Both the position numbers and the translations under genes were made by a program. Source: an uncultured Microcaldota archaeon (lineage in GTDB: Archaea > Micrarchaeota > Micrarchaeia > Anstonellales > Bilamarchaeaceae). From it: a stretch of 40,897 bases of DNA. Of this stretch, positions 15,088-22,244 are shown piece by piece; position 1 is the stretch's first letter; each line of letters begins with the position of its first letter. Under the pieces are notes generated by a model. That model searched no databases. It worked only from the letters and a program-made list of their open reading frames with translations, and was not told where the DNA came from. The stretch is from NCBI GenBank assembly GCA_903835385.1, contig CAILMQ010000054.1:1-40897 (forward strand), read 5' to 3'.

Positions 15088-16527
15088 TTATTCCTTTTTA
15101 GCGTCCTTTGCTGTGTAGAAAAGATAGTCGAAAGGCAGGCCGAGCCCGACAAAAGGCAGGCTGTCGTGGTAGCTGGAATTGCCGACGTGAAGGTGCTGGT
15201 GTGGCATTATCACAAGAGATTCACCGGCGCTTTCAGGCATCCCCATGCGCGCGCAGAATTCGCGGAGCGCGCCCCTTACGACACTGAATGTTGCCTCGGT
15301 GGAATTGGTTTTCTGCGAATCCGTGACCTCGCGGTAAACCGTGTCCACCACGGCTGTCCGCGCCTTTTTCCAACTTTCCACTATGCCCTGCCTCTGCCTG
15401 GGAAGCGCACGGACGACGTCTTCAGGCGCCGGCCTGCCCTCGATCGCGTTCCGTACCATGGCGCAGCCGAGGCTCAGAAGGAAGAGCGCGGCATTGGTAA
15501 GGGACGGCTTTCCGGTGTCCTTCAGCACCTGTGGCGTGAATATCTGCCAGGCAGGGATTTCCGGGAAATAGCGTTTTGCGCAATCGCAGACCGAGGACTG
15601 CGTTCCGTTTGACAGTATCGCGATAAGGAGGCCGCGCTCTGTCGCCGCCTCGACAATCCCCTTCTGCTCCGCGGTGACGTACCAGGCTTCCGGACTGCTG
15701 CCGGAAATTCTTTTCTGGATTTCCCTTCCCATGTTCACGAAACGCTCGACGCCCAGGTCGTGGTTTCCCCGCCCGAGACTGTCAATCAGAACACCGACAT
15801 GGCCCGGGCCTCCGGCGCAGATTTCGGATATGACATAGTTGTTTACCATCGTCCAGCGCGATGCCGGATGCTGGAGCATGACTGGCATGCGCTCGAGAAG
15901 TATGTCTGTTTTCCGGTAGTAATGTATTGAAAATGCCGCAACCACATCAGCCGCTTTCTCAGCGAATAGGTTTTCCAGCAGCTCAATGCGGTCACCGCAT
16001 CCGTTTTCCCTGAGCACGCTCCTGAAAGCGCTGTATATCACGTCGTTCAGGCCCCTTTTGGGAAGCAGGAGCGTGCAATGCAGGTCAAAACTCGCGCTCC
16101 GGTAGCGGATGTCCCTGAGGCGCTCGATTACTACAGCGGCAGTGCACTCGCCGGTTTCATCCTCCAGGACCGGCGGGACGTCTATTTTTTGGATGCCGCC
16201 CGACGTCCGGACGGATAATCGCCCGAAAGACAGCGGCTTTTGGCCGGGTTCTTCCACGGTTCCCTGGTCCGGATTCAAAAGGACGTGGAACAATGAAACC
16301 GGCCCCGCTTCATCGGCAATGGGCATGGCCGCCCTCAGAAGGTCCGGTTTGCTGTCCGCAACCGCGACCACGCCCGCCCCGTTGACGCCGACCCATTTGT
16401 TCGGGTAGTGCTGGCCGAGGTATTCCATGTGATGCCTGGCCCAGTCATAGCCGGCACGTTCGGATTCATCAAGACGGCCTGGAGAAAGCAGCCTTCTTTG
16501 TATGCGTTTTTTGTGCAGATTTATCAC
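15088..16527 (-). CDS. Unrecognised 479-aa protein with DUF5678-like N-terminus
   Basis: Residues about 25-90 (DWARHHMEYLGQHYPNKWVG, then VVAVADSKPDLLRAA) resemble the small DUF5678 module. The next segment is beta-rich. The long middle is helical, and the C-terminus holds an HxH motif (IMPHQHLHVG). No signal peptide or TM segments are visible. The start is GTG 16527; GGAG is immediately upstream and the shared TATA at 16551-16560 predicts an almost leaderless message. Function unknown. Confidence 0.55.
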   Translation of the reverse strand: MINLHKKRIQRRLLSPGRLDESERAGYDWARHHMEYLGQHYPNKWVGVNGAGVVAVADSKPDLLRAAMPIADEAGPVSLFHVLLNPDQGTVEEPGQKPLSFGRLSVRTSGGIQKIDVPPVLEDETGECTAAVVIERLRDIRYRSASFDLHCTLLLPKRGLNDVIYSAFRSVLRENGCGDRIELLENLFAEKAADVVAAFSIHYYRKTDILLERMPVMLQHPASRWTMVNNYVISEICAGGPGHVGVLIDSLGRGNHDLGVERFVNMGREIQKRISGSSPEAWYVTAEQKGIVEAATERGLLIAILSNGTQSSVCDCAKRYFPEIPAWQIFTPQVLKDTGKPSLTNAALFLLSLGCAMVRNAIEGRPAPEDVVRALPRQRQGIVESWKKARTAVVDTVYREVTDSQKTNSTEATFSVVRGALREFCARMGMPESAGESLVIMPHQHLHVGNSSYHDSLPFVGLGLPFDYLFYTAKDAKKE

Positions 16528-16550
16528 TCTCCGTATTGGTGGGGCGTCGG

Positions 16551-16560
16551 TTTTTTATAC
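16551..16560. promoter_or_regulatory. Shared divergent TATA element
   Basis: TTTTTTATAC reads as TATA on the plus strand (for ATG 16582) and GTATAAAAAA on the minus strand (for GTG 16527). Both messages would be close to leaderless. Confidence 0.5.
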
Positions 16561-16581
16561 TGTTTGTCTAAAAGTTAAATA

Positions 16582-17151
16582 ATGGCAGGGACTAGGGTAG
16601 CTGCACTTGTGAAAAAATTGCGCATGGCCGAGATCAAGGCCGCAGACCTCGCCATGGCCAATACCGCAAACGGGCTAATGCTGCTGAGGAATGAGCTGTG
16701 CAGGTTCAAGAACAGGAACGAAACCGAGCTGGTGCGCGAGCGGGGAACCTGGCTGGAGAGGAACCTGAGGGAGCTGGAAGGCACGTTCGCCTGGGAATTC
16801 GAGCAGAAGAAAAGGTATGGGAAAGACAGATACGAACTTGACGGGGCAATGGCATTATTTACGTATGTCGGAATAACGGTCGGCGGGATATTTATTTTTG
16901 CGAGGCTTGCGGACGCATTGGTCTCTGCAGGCAGCCACCAGAACGAGGGTGCCGACATCATGGGCGCGGCTGGAATCGTGACCCTGGCGTGCTCCTTGCT
17001 TTCCAAGGTGGTTGGGAAGGTGCTTGGCCGGAAGCTCGATTTCGAGCAGGCCAGGTCCGAAGCCAAGGGAATTGTCAGCGAGTCTGTTGGAAAAGCGCGG
17101 GCCATACTGGAAGGGACCGAAAATCGGGCTGAAGCAGCAGCGCAGGAATAG
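16582..17151 (+). CDS. Unrecognised membrane protein with coiled-coil N-terminus
   Basis: This 189-aa protein starts with about 85 residues of charged helix (LLRNELCRFKNRNETELVRE), followed by a membrane segment (ALFTYVGITVGGIFIFARLA, about 94-113). A second hydrophobic stretch (MGAAGIVTLACSLLSKVVG) follows, then a charged tail. No homologue recognised. Confidence 0.55.
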   Translation: MAGTRVAALVKKLRMAEIKAADLAMANTANGLMLLRNELCRFKNRNETELVRERGTWLERNLRELEGTFAWEFEQKKRYGKDRYELDGAMALFTYVGITVGGIFIFARLADALVSAGSHQNEGADIMGAAGIVTLACSLLSKVVGKVLGRKLDFEQARSEAKGIVSESVGKARAILEGTENRAEAAAQE

Positions 17152-17188
17152 TCCTTATTATTATGATGAAAATTCGCCGAGACCCATT

Positions 17189-17206
17189 TGCCCTTTCGGG
17201 CAAAGG
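17189..17206. repeat. Perfect hairpin downstream of tRNA-Ser
   Basis: TTTGCCC-TTTC-GGGCAAA, a 7-bp stem with a 4-nt loop, lies between the membrane-protein gene and tRNA-Ser. It may be the tRNA-Ser terminator (minus) or another member of the hairpin family. Confidence 0.45.
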
Positions 17207-17236
17207 TCCCCGGCTACTGCTTCTCTTAAGTATTCA

Positions 17237-17367
17237 CGCCGAGGAGGTGATTTGAACACCTAATCCACGAGGGAACACGCTATCTGGCGGATGCCAGTTC
17301 CAGGCGTGCGCACTACCGGGTTTCACCACATCGCTGGACACCAGCAATGCGATTATGCGACCTCGGC
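17237..17367 (-). tRNA. tRNA-Ser(GGA) with two apparent introns
   Basis: The acceptor GCCGAGG (17367-17361) pairs with CCTCGGC before discriminator G (17237), as expected for serine. The T arm AGGTG-TTCAAAT-CACCT is intact, and a long type-II variable arm (TCC-CTCGT-GGA) is present. The anticodon stem CACGC/GCGTG encloses CTGGAA, giving anticodon GGA. A 16-nt intron (hairpin CTGG-CATCCG-CCAG) follows position 37. A further 32 nt with its own hairpin (GCTGG-TGT-CCAGC) lies between the acceptor and the D arm and must be removed for a normal fold. Without both, about 83 nt remain, normal for tRNA-Ser. CCA is not encoded. The D stem is weak. Confidence 0.75.
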
Positions 17368-17373
17368 ATAAAA

Positions 17374-17412
17374 TGCTGAGGCACGCGGACGAAGTCCGCG
17401 AACACCTCGGCA
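17374..17412. repeat. Long hairpin carrying a copy of the tRNA-Ser 5' end
   Basis: Inner stem CGCGGAC-GAA-GTCCGCG (17384-17400) is perfect with a GAA triloop. Outer arms TGCTGAGG (17374-17381) and CCTCGGCA (17405-17412) also pair, with one mismatch. Read on the minus strand, the distal arm is TGCCGAGGT, identical to the tRNA-Ser 5' end 44 bp away. Confidence 0.55.
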
Positions 17413-17488
17413 CAAAATTCAACCTGCCTTTTTGTATCGATGTTCAAAATATAAACCTTGCTCTGTTTCGCTTGCCGGAGCAGCCAAG

Positions 17489-17496
17489 TATTTTAA
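17489..17496 (+). promoter_or_regulatory. TATA box of glyA
   Basis: GTATTTTAA lies about 40 bp before ATG 17532, with GGTGG between. Confidence 0.45.
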
Positions 17497-17531
17497 CTCT
17501 TGCCAGCCATGAAATGATTGGTGGGGTTCCT

Positions 17532-18767
17532 ATGTCTCTGAAACAAACGGATAGCGAGATTTATGGTCTGATTTCCAGCGAGCTCTCTTACCAGCAGTCC
17601 ACCCTCCGGCTCATAGCGTCCGAGAACTACGCCTCAAAAGCGGTCATGGAGGCGACAGGCTCCGTCCTCACCAACAAGTACGCGGAGGGCTATCCGGGAA
17701 AGAGATACTATGCCGGCAACAGGCACATAGACCAGGTTGAGGCCATTGCCATAGAACGCGCCAAAAAGCTCTTCGGCGTCTATCATGCCAACGTCCAGCC
17801 GCATTCCGGGGCGAGCGCGAACTTCGCCGCCTTCTACGCTTTCCTCCAGCCCGGGGACAAGTTCATGGGCCTTGAGCTGGCACAGGGAGGGCACCTCACC
17901 CACGGCTCTCCGGTGAATTACTCCGGAAAATGGTTCAAGCCGGTCGCCTACATGGTCGACCGCGAGACCGAGGCATTGGACTACAATGCCATAATGAAGA
18001 AGGCCAAGGAGGAGCAGCCGAAGCTGATAATCTGCGGCTACACCGCATACCCGCTCATAATAGACTTCAAGGCGTTCCGCGAGACATGCGACGCTGTCGG
18101 CGCGGTTCTCATGGTGGACATCAGCCATTTCGCGGGGCTGGTCGCAGGCGGGGCGTATCCGAGCCCCGTGCCTTATGCGGACATAATAACGTCCACCACG
18201 CACAAGACGCTGCGCGGGCCGCGTGGCGCTATGATGATGGCTCCGGAAAGGAACGCGCAGATCATGGATAAGGCCGTGTTCCCGGGCACGCAGGGCGGGC
18301 CGCTGGAGAACGTGATTGCGGGCAAGGCAGTGTGCTACCACGAGGCGCTACAGCCAGAATTCAAAACGTATGCGGGGCAGGTCGTGAAAAACGCGAAGGT
18401 GCTGGCGGACGAGCTGGTCGCCTCGGGCGTGCGGCTGGTCGCGGGAAAGACCGAAACGCATTTGATACTCGTGGACCTCACGCCCAAGGGCATAACCGGC
18501 AAGGAGGCGCAGGTCGCCCTTGAGGAAGCCGGCATAATAGCCAACAGAAACATGATCCCCTTTGACAAGCAGAAGCCGTTCGTGACCAGCGGCATGAGGT
18601 TCGGCTCCGCGGCGCTCACCACCCGCGGGATGAAGGAGGGGGAGATGAAGCACACCGCGTCCCTGATCGTGAAGGTGCTGGAGAACCCGAACGACAGCGA
18701 GCTGAAGCTGAAAGTCAGGAAGGACGTGGAGGAACTGTGCGCGGGGTTCCCGATATATAAGAATTAA
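17532..18767 (+). CDS. glyA: Serine hydroxymethyltransferase
   Basis: The 411-aa protein matches SHMT along its length: LRLIASENYASKAVMEATGS, GYPGKRYYAGNRHIDQVE, NVQPHSGASANFAAF, and the PLP-lysine motif TSTTHKTLRGPRGAMM (Lys at about 225). The enzyme interconverts serine and glycine with a one-carbon carrier. The PLP motif is the bacterial-type sequence rather than that of methanogen enzymes, and the length is bacterial-like. I infer horizontal origin or ancient DPANN acquisition. GGTGG lies 7 nt before ATG 17532; the open frame upstream covers the tRNA-Ser flank and is not coding. Confidence 0.95.
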   Translation: MSLKQTDSEIYGLISSELSYQQSTLRLIASENYASKAVMEATGSVLTNKYAEGYPGKRYYAGNRHIDQVEAIAIERAKKLFGVYHANVQPHSGASANFAAFYAFLQPGDKFMGLELAQGGHLTHGSPVNYSGKWFKPVAYMVDRETEALDYNAIMKKAKEEQPKLIICGYTAYPLIIDFKAFRETCDAVGAVLMVDISHFAGLVAGGAYPSPVPYADIITSTTHKTLRGPRGAMMMAPERNAQIMDKAVFPGTQGGPLENVIAGKAVCYHEALQPEFKTYAGQVVKNAKVLADELVASGVRLVAGKTETHLILVDLTPKGITGKEAQVALEEAGIIANRNMIPFDKQKPFVTSGMRFGSAALTTRGMKEGEMKHTASLIVKVLENPNDSELKLKVRKDVEELCAGFPIYKN

Positions 18768-18834
18768 AGATACTTTCATGTAGAAGAACGACACCTGACT
18801 GCCGGCGCAGCATTTGAAAGTCATGTGGCTGCGC

Positions 18835-18885
18835 CTCCTTTGTGGGCAGGAAGAAAACAACGGTTTTCTCGTAATGGGAAACCAG
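18835..18885. repeat. Dispersed intergenic repeat, copy 2 (with 13950-14002)
   Basis: See 13950-14002. This copy contains its own hairpin, GAAAAC-AACG-GTTTTC (18851-18866). It is preceded by a GCGCAGC/GCTGCGC stem (about 18805-18833). It lies between glyA and tRNA-Gly. Confidence 0.55.
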
Positions 18886-18950
18886 GCTCCAAAAACAGTC
18901 GCGGCCATTTCGTGCGCCTTGTCGGCGCCCGATGTCCGCTCGCTTCGCTC

Positions 18951-19021
18951 GCGGCCATGGTCTACCGGTATGATTCCAGCTTCCCAAGCTGGCGATCCGG
19001 GTTCAATTCCCGGTGGCCGCA
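18951..19021 (+). tRNA. tRNA-Gly(CCC)
   Basis: The 71-nt gene has acceptor GCGGCCA paired with TGGCCGC and discriminator A. The anticodon stem CCAGC/GCTGG has loop TTCCCAA (anticodon CCC). The T arm is CCGGG-TTCAATT-CCCGG. There is no intron and no encoded CCA. CGCGGCCAT, covering its 5' end, is also found exactly 50 bp upstream (18900-18908). Confidence 0.95.
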
Positions 19022-19057
19022 TCCCATTACTTTTGACTTCTGCTTCTCTTCGGGCAA

Positions 19058-19114
19058 CACAAGGTCTGCGTATCAAATATTATGCGTATTAATTTTCCAT
19101 ACACAGACCTTGTG
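19058..19114. repeat. Long imperfect hairpin downstream of tRNA-Gly
   Basis: CACAAGGTCTG (19058-19068) pairs perfectly with CAGACCTTGTG (19104-19114). After one mismatch the stem continues GTAT/ATAC, leaving an AT-rich 25-nt loop. A 16-position stem in DNA without an ORF could be a miniature element, a terminator or a small RNA. Confidence 0.5.
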
Positions 19115-19131
19115 AAAGTAAAGGGGTCGCA

Positions 19132-19208
19132 CATGTTCGCTTTGAGCGAACATGGCGCGCATTGCCCGATTGCGGGCAATAGCGTGGTCAAAAGCCCTGA
19201 GGTTTGAC
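19132..19208. repeat. Three consecutive hairpins
   Basis: A 10-bp stem with TTG loop is at 19132-19154 (arms CATGTTCGCT and AGCGAACATG). ATTGCCCG-ATTG-CGGGCAAT is at 19161-19180. GTCAAA pairs with TTTGAC at 19187-19208. The complement of the first contains TTCGCTCAAAGCGAA, found again near the right end of the window. No gene is seen in 19022-19299. Confidence 0.6.
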
Positions 19209-19299
19209 TCTAACTCGAACAAGCGGGCCGCAATCATTTATTTCCGGCTCGCGCTCGCCCATTGAATGAAGAAGAATAAGGAAAAATAAAATCAGGAAG

Positions 19300-19752
19300 T
19301 TAATCCATGGCCCCTTTCTTCTGGAAAAGCCTGACCATCTTGCCCTTCACGGTGACGGGAATCGGCACAGCGACCTCCAGGAGCTCCACGGTTATCTCGT
19401 CCTTGGCGTCGTCGTGCTGTGTCACCCTCGCGCGCTCCCCCTTGAACGGGCCGGATATCATCTCGACCATGTCCCCGACCTCTATGGTGAGGGCCGGCTG
19501 CTTGGTGATGGTTATGAGCTTCTTTATCTCCTCGAGGGTTATGGGGGTCCTGAGGAAGCCCTTGACGTGCTTGACCTTTTGGATGAGCTTCACCACGGTG
19601 TTCTCCTCGGGAGCCTCCACGAAGAGATAGCCCTTCACCGCGTCTATGTGGATTATGGAGTATATCCCCAGCCGCTCCGCCCTGGACTTTTTCACGAGTA
19701 TTTCGGAGAGTATCTTTTCCTGCCCGGACGTTACCCTTATTGTGAATATCAT
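19300..19752 (-). CDS. spt5: Transcription elongation factor Spt5 (NusG family)
   Basis: The 150-aa protein has an NGN domain (MIFTIRVTSGQEKILSEILV to about residue 85, including YSIIHIDAVKGYLFVEA). A KOW domain follows (VGDMVEMISGPFKGERARVT). It binds the RNA polymerase clamp, normally with Spt4, and aids processivity. GAGGTG lies 5 nt before ATG 19752, directly after SecE. The operon order FtsZ-SecE-Spt5 is usual in archaea. Confidence 0.95.
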   Translation of the reverse strand: MIFTIRVTSGQEKILSEILVKKSRAERLGIYSIIHIDAVKGYLFVEAPEENTVVKLIQKVKHVKGFLRTPITLEEIKKLITITKQPALTIEVGDMVEMISGPFKGERARVTQHDDAKDEITVELLEVAVPIPVTVKGKMVRLFQKKGAMD

Positions 19753-19761
19753 ATGCGCACC

Positions 19762-19923
19762 TCAGAATGTGTTGAGCACTATTGAAAGTACCAGGCCCAG
19801 CAGGCCGAACGACACCATGCCGAATGCCGTGACCTTCGCGACCATCTCGAACTCCTGGGCGGTCGGCTTCCTGGCGATATGCAATATCCTGATGCATCTG
19901 CGTATCAAATCCACCGTGTCCAA
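19762..19923 (-). CDS. secE: Preprotein translocase subunit SecE (Sec61 gamma)
   Basis: This 53-aa protein is easily missed. It reads as an amphipathic helix ending in ARKPTAQEFEMVAKVTAFGM and one membrane helix (VSFGLLGLVLSIVLNTF), the archaeal SecE pattern. It clamps SecY. The start is TTG 19923, supported by GGTGAT 4 nt upstream; no ATG is available before the conserved helix. It lies between ftsZ and spt5, as usual. Confidence 0.88.
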   Translation of the reverse strand: MDTVDLIRRCIRILHIARKPTAQEFEMVAKVTAFGMVSFGLLGLVLSIVLNTF

Positions 19924-19933
19924 ACAATCACCG

Positions 19934-21085
19934 TCATCCTATAAGGTCGAGGTCGAGGTTCTCGACCTCCACGTTGCCGTCCTTCGGCACGTAATCGTAC
20001 TTCGGGAATTTCACTCCGGCGAGCACGACCAGCACTCGCATGGAAGATTTTTTTATGTTTCCCTCCACCCTCGCGCCCCAGATTATGTGGGCGTTGGGGC
20101 TTATGCGCTTGGAGGTCTCGGCCACTATGTACTCCGCTTCCTTGAGCGTCATGTCCTCGCCGCCGATGACGTTTATCAGCGCCCTGCTGCTCGAGCTTAT
20201 GTCCGCATCCAGCAGCGGGGAGGTCAATGCGGTCTCCACCGCCACCCTTGCGCGGTCCTCGTGCTTCGCGTCCAGCGACGCCTCGCCCAGGCCTATGGCG
20301 GCGAAACCCGCCTCGGACAGTATGGTCTTCAGGTCCGCGAAGTCCACGTTGACCAGGCCGGATTTCGTCACCAGCTCCGCGATTCCTTTCACCGAGCCGG
20401 CGAGCACCTCGTCGCAGACCTTGAATGCCGTGTTCAGCGGCAGGTCCGGGACCAGGTTGAGGAGCTTGTCGTTCTTGATGACTATGAGGGTGTCGGTCTG
20501 CTTGCGCAGCTTGTCCAGGCCCTGGAGCGCATTCTCCATGCGGATTTTTCCCTCTGACGCGAATGGAAGCGTGACCACGGCCACGGTGAGCGCGCCCGCC
20601 TTCTTCGCGGCTTCCGCGATGATGGGTGCCGAGCCGGTGCCCGTGCCTCCGCCCATGCCGCAGGTTATGAACACCAGGGACGCATCACCAATGGCGGCCT
20701 TTATGTCCTCTATGGACTCCTGGGCGGCCTTCTCGCCCACTGCCGGGTTCGAGCCTGCCCCCCTTCCCTTGCTGACCTGCTTGCCCAGTATTATCTTCTT
20801 GTTGGCGCGCACCCTCAGCAGGTGCTTGGCATCGGTGTTCATGGCTATGAGGTTGACGCCCGAAGTGCCGAGGTCGAAAAGCCTGTCCAAAGTGTTGCTG
20901 CCGCTTCCTCCGGCGCCCACGATGTATATCCTCTGCTTGGTCTCCTCTATGAACTTGAGGATTTCCTCGTCGTCGCTGAGCGCCTTTGCTTCCTGAGGCT
21001 CTGCCGCGGCCTGCGCTGTGATGGCCGGCTCTGGGGCCGATGGTCCGGGGATTGGTTGCGGTTGTGTTGCGAATTGTTCCTGCAC
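19934..21085 (-). CDS. ftsZ: Cell division protein FtsZ
   Basis: The 383-aa protein has an N-terminal Pro/Ala/Gln-rich extension (about 45 residues), then GAGGSGSNTLDRL and NTDAKHLL. The tubulin signature ITCGMGGGTGTGSAP and the T7 loop region (VDFADLKTILSEAG) follow. It forms the division ring by GTP-dependent polymerisation. Sequence features match archaeal FtsZ1. Start GTG 21085 follows GGTGAT by 4 nt. Confidence 0.96.
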   Translation of the reverse strand: MQEQFATQPQPIPGPSAPEPAITAQAAAEPQEAKALSDDEEILKFIEETKQRIYIVGAGGSGSNTLDRLFDLGTSGVNLIAMNTDAKHLLRVRANKKIILGKQVSKGRGAGSNPAVGEKAAQESIEDIKAAIGDASLVFITCGMGGGTGTGSAPIIAEAAKKAGALTVAVVTLPFASEGKIRMENALQGLDKLRKQTDTLIVIKNDKLLNLVPDLPLNTAFKVCDEVLAGSVKGIAELVTKSGLVNVDFADLKTILSEAGFAAIGLGEASLDAKHEDRARVAVETALTSPLLDADISSSSRALINVIGGEDMTLKEAEYIVAETSKRISPNAHIIWGARVEGNIKKSSMRVLVVLAGVKFPKYDYVPKDGNVEVENLDLDLIG

Positions 21086-21132
21086 TGCATCACCTGCCGG
21101 TAGAAGGAGTACGGTAGAAGTTTGACTAATCA

Positions 21133-21150
21133 GTTTTATAAATATATATG
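21133..21150. promoter_or_regulatory. Divergent promoter for 5S rRNA and the ftsZ operon
   Basis: GTTTTATAAATATATATG contains TATA boxes on both strands. On the plus strand, +26 from its centre falls at the 5S 5' end (21166). On the minus strand it predicts transcription near 21113, about 28 nt before the ftsZ GTG. Confidence 0.6.
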
Positions 21151-21165
21151 GACATACCTCCTATT

Positions 21166-21280
21166 GTTAGCGGCCATAGGAGGGGGGAAACACCTGATCC
21201 CATCTCGAACTCAGAAGTTAAGCCCTCTCACGGCGTTGCTTGTACTGCCCTATGGGCGGAAACGCGCGCTGCTGCTGACA
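21166..21280 (+). rRNA. 5S ribosomal RNA
   Basis: Conserved 5S elements are present in order: AGCGGCCATAG, CATCTCGAACTCAGAAGTTAAG and the GGGCGGAAACGC region. Helix I closes GTTAGCGGC (21166-21174) with GCTGCTGAC (21271-21279). Length is about 114 nt. It stands alone, with no 16S or 23S nearby, as in many archaea with split rRNA loci. Confidence 0.93.
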
Positions 21281-21329
21281 CTTTCTACTTCACTTCAGTA
21301 TTCTCCTTATCTCATGTCATTCATCGTTT

Positions 21330-21400
21330 TCTTACTGTATTCTCATCGTTCGTCGTCTTAAGTTTTACTAATGCTCCGAAAGTCGTGTGGTGCTTGACTA
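21330..21400 (+). repeat. 70-bp dispersed repeat, copy 1 (with 40760-40829)
   Basis: This stretch matches the reverse complement of 40760-40829 at 59 of 71 positions without gaps, including 17 identical bases (GCTCCGAAAGTCGTGTG). It begins about 50 bp after the 5S gene. No ORF is conserved. It could be a small RNA or a mobile remnant. Confidence 0.7.
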
Positions 21401-21406
21401 ATGCAG

Positions 21407-21453
21407 CGGGGTTGACTCGTGCAACTGCAACATTTAACTGCATTTCCCCGCTA
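21407..21453 (+). promoter_or_regulatory. Promoter and hairpin before the nitroreductase operon
   Basis: AGCGGGG and CCCCGCT can form a 7-bp stem around a 34-nt loop. A TTTAA element (21432-21438) inside the loop would place transcription start at the ATG, giving a leaderless message. Either reading is tentative. Confidence 0.35.
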
Positions 21454-21462
21454 ACTTTTGCC

Positions 21463-21978
21463 ATGGACTTCTTTGAAACCGTGAACAACCGGAAGTCGGC
21501 CAGGGTTTTCCAGGACAGGAAACTGGACCCGAAGCTTCTGCTCAAGCTGCTGGAGACATTGAACCGCGCGCCTTCGGCAGGAGGCCTGCAGGCTTACAGG
21601 GTGTTCGTGGTGAGAACCATGAAAACCAGGGAAGACCTTGTCATAGCGTGCATGGAACAGGATTGCGTGGCGCGCGCTCCTGCAGTGCTCGTCTTCTGCG
21701 CTGACAAAATGCAGTCAGAAGCCAGGTATGCCGAGCGGGGCTACGAGCTTTATGCGATTCAGGACGCGACCATCGCGGCAGCCTACTGCCAGCTCGCGGC
21801 AACCGCGCTCGGGCTCTCGAGCGTGTGGGTCGGCGGATTCGACCCGCTGGAAGTGTCAAGAATATTGAAGCTGGGCGAGCACGAGGTTCCGGTCGCGGTG
21901 ATTCCAATAGGCTATCCTGCGGAGACTCCGGAACGGACCCCAAGGAAAGATTTGAAGGAGATTGTAAAGGAGATTTGA
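21463..21978 (+). CDS. Nitroreductase-family FMN oxidoreductase
   Basis: The 171-aa protein is a short nitroreductase: MDFFETVNNRKSARVFQDRK with the phosphate-binding RKS, then APSAGGLQAYRVFVV, AIQDATIAAAYCQLAATALG, and the C-terminal ALGLSSVWVGGFDP-PVAVIPIGYP segment. These homodimers use FMN and NAD(P)H; the substrate is unknown. ATG 21463 is probably leaderless. The open frame upstream runs through 5S and is not coding. The stop overlaps the DUF357 start. Confidence 0.88.
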   Translation: MDFFETVNNRKSARVFQDRKLDPKLLLKLLETLNRAPSAGGLQAYRVFVVRTMKTREDLVIACMEQDCVARAPAVLVFCADKMQSEARYAERGYELYAIQDATIAAAYCQLAATALGLSSVWVGGFDPLEVSRILKLGEHEVPVAVIPIGYPAETPERTPRKDLKEIVKEI

Positions 21979-22244
21979 TGGCAGCCGGAACCATGGGCGA
22001 AAAGGAGCGCGCGAAAAAAGATATTGAAAAGCTCGAGCGCATCCTCGCGGAATTCAGGAAGCTCGGGCTGGATACGAAATACCCGCAGGTTACGGAATGG
22101 GCGCAGAATTATGCGCAGGACGCGAAGCACTATTATGACAAGGGGGACTATTTCACCAGCTTCGGGGCGGCGAACTACGCCTACGGGTTCATTGACTGCG
22201 TGCTCGTGATTGAGGGGAAGAAGGACGAGGCGAATGTTTTCTGA
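21978..22244 (+). CDS. DUF357 protein
   Basis: This 88-aa helical protein has the DUF357 signature YAQDAKHYYDKGDYFTSFGA followed by NYAYGFIDCVLVIEG. The family is widespread in archaea and has no established function. ATG 21978 overlaps the nitroreductase stop (TGATG), and the 3' end overlaps ksgA by 11 nt. Tight linkage to an rRNA methyltransferase suggests an RNA- or ribosome-related role (inference). Confidence 0.85.
   Translation: MAAGTMGEKERAKKDIEKLERILAEFRKLGLDTKYPQVTEWAQNYAQDAKHYYDKGDYFTSFGAANYAYGFIDCVLVIEGKKDEANVF

Noticed and set aside
17355-17531. N-terminal extension of glyA
   Set aside because: It crosses tRNA-Ser sequence and a hairpin. SHMT homology begins at ATG 17532.
19292-19927. 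Long open frame over Spt5/SecE in another frame
   Set aside because: It is His/Arg/Gly-rich antiframe sequence. The two overlapping frames give clear Spt5 and SecE products with proper ribosome binding sites.
21148-21462. N-terminal extension of the nitroreductase
   Set aside because: The frame runs through the 5S rRNA gene and the 70-bp repeat.
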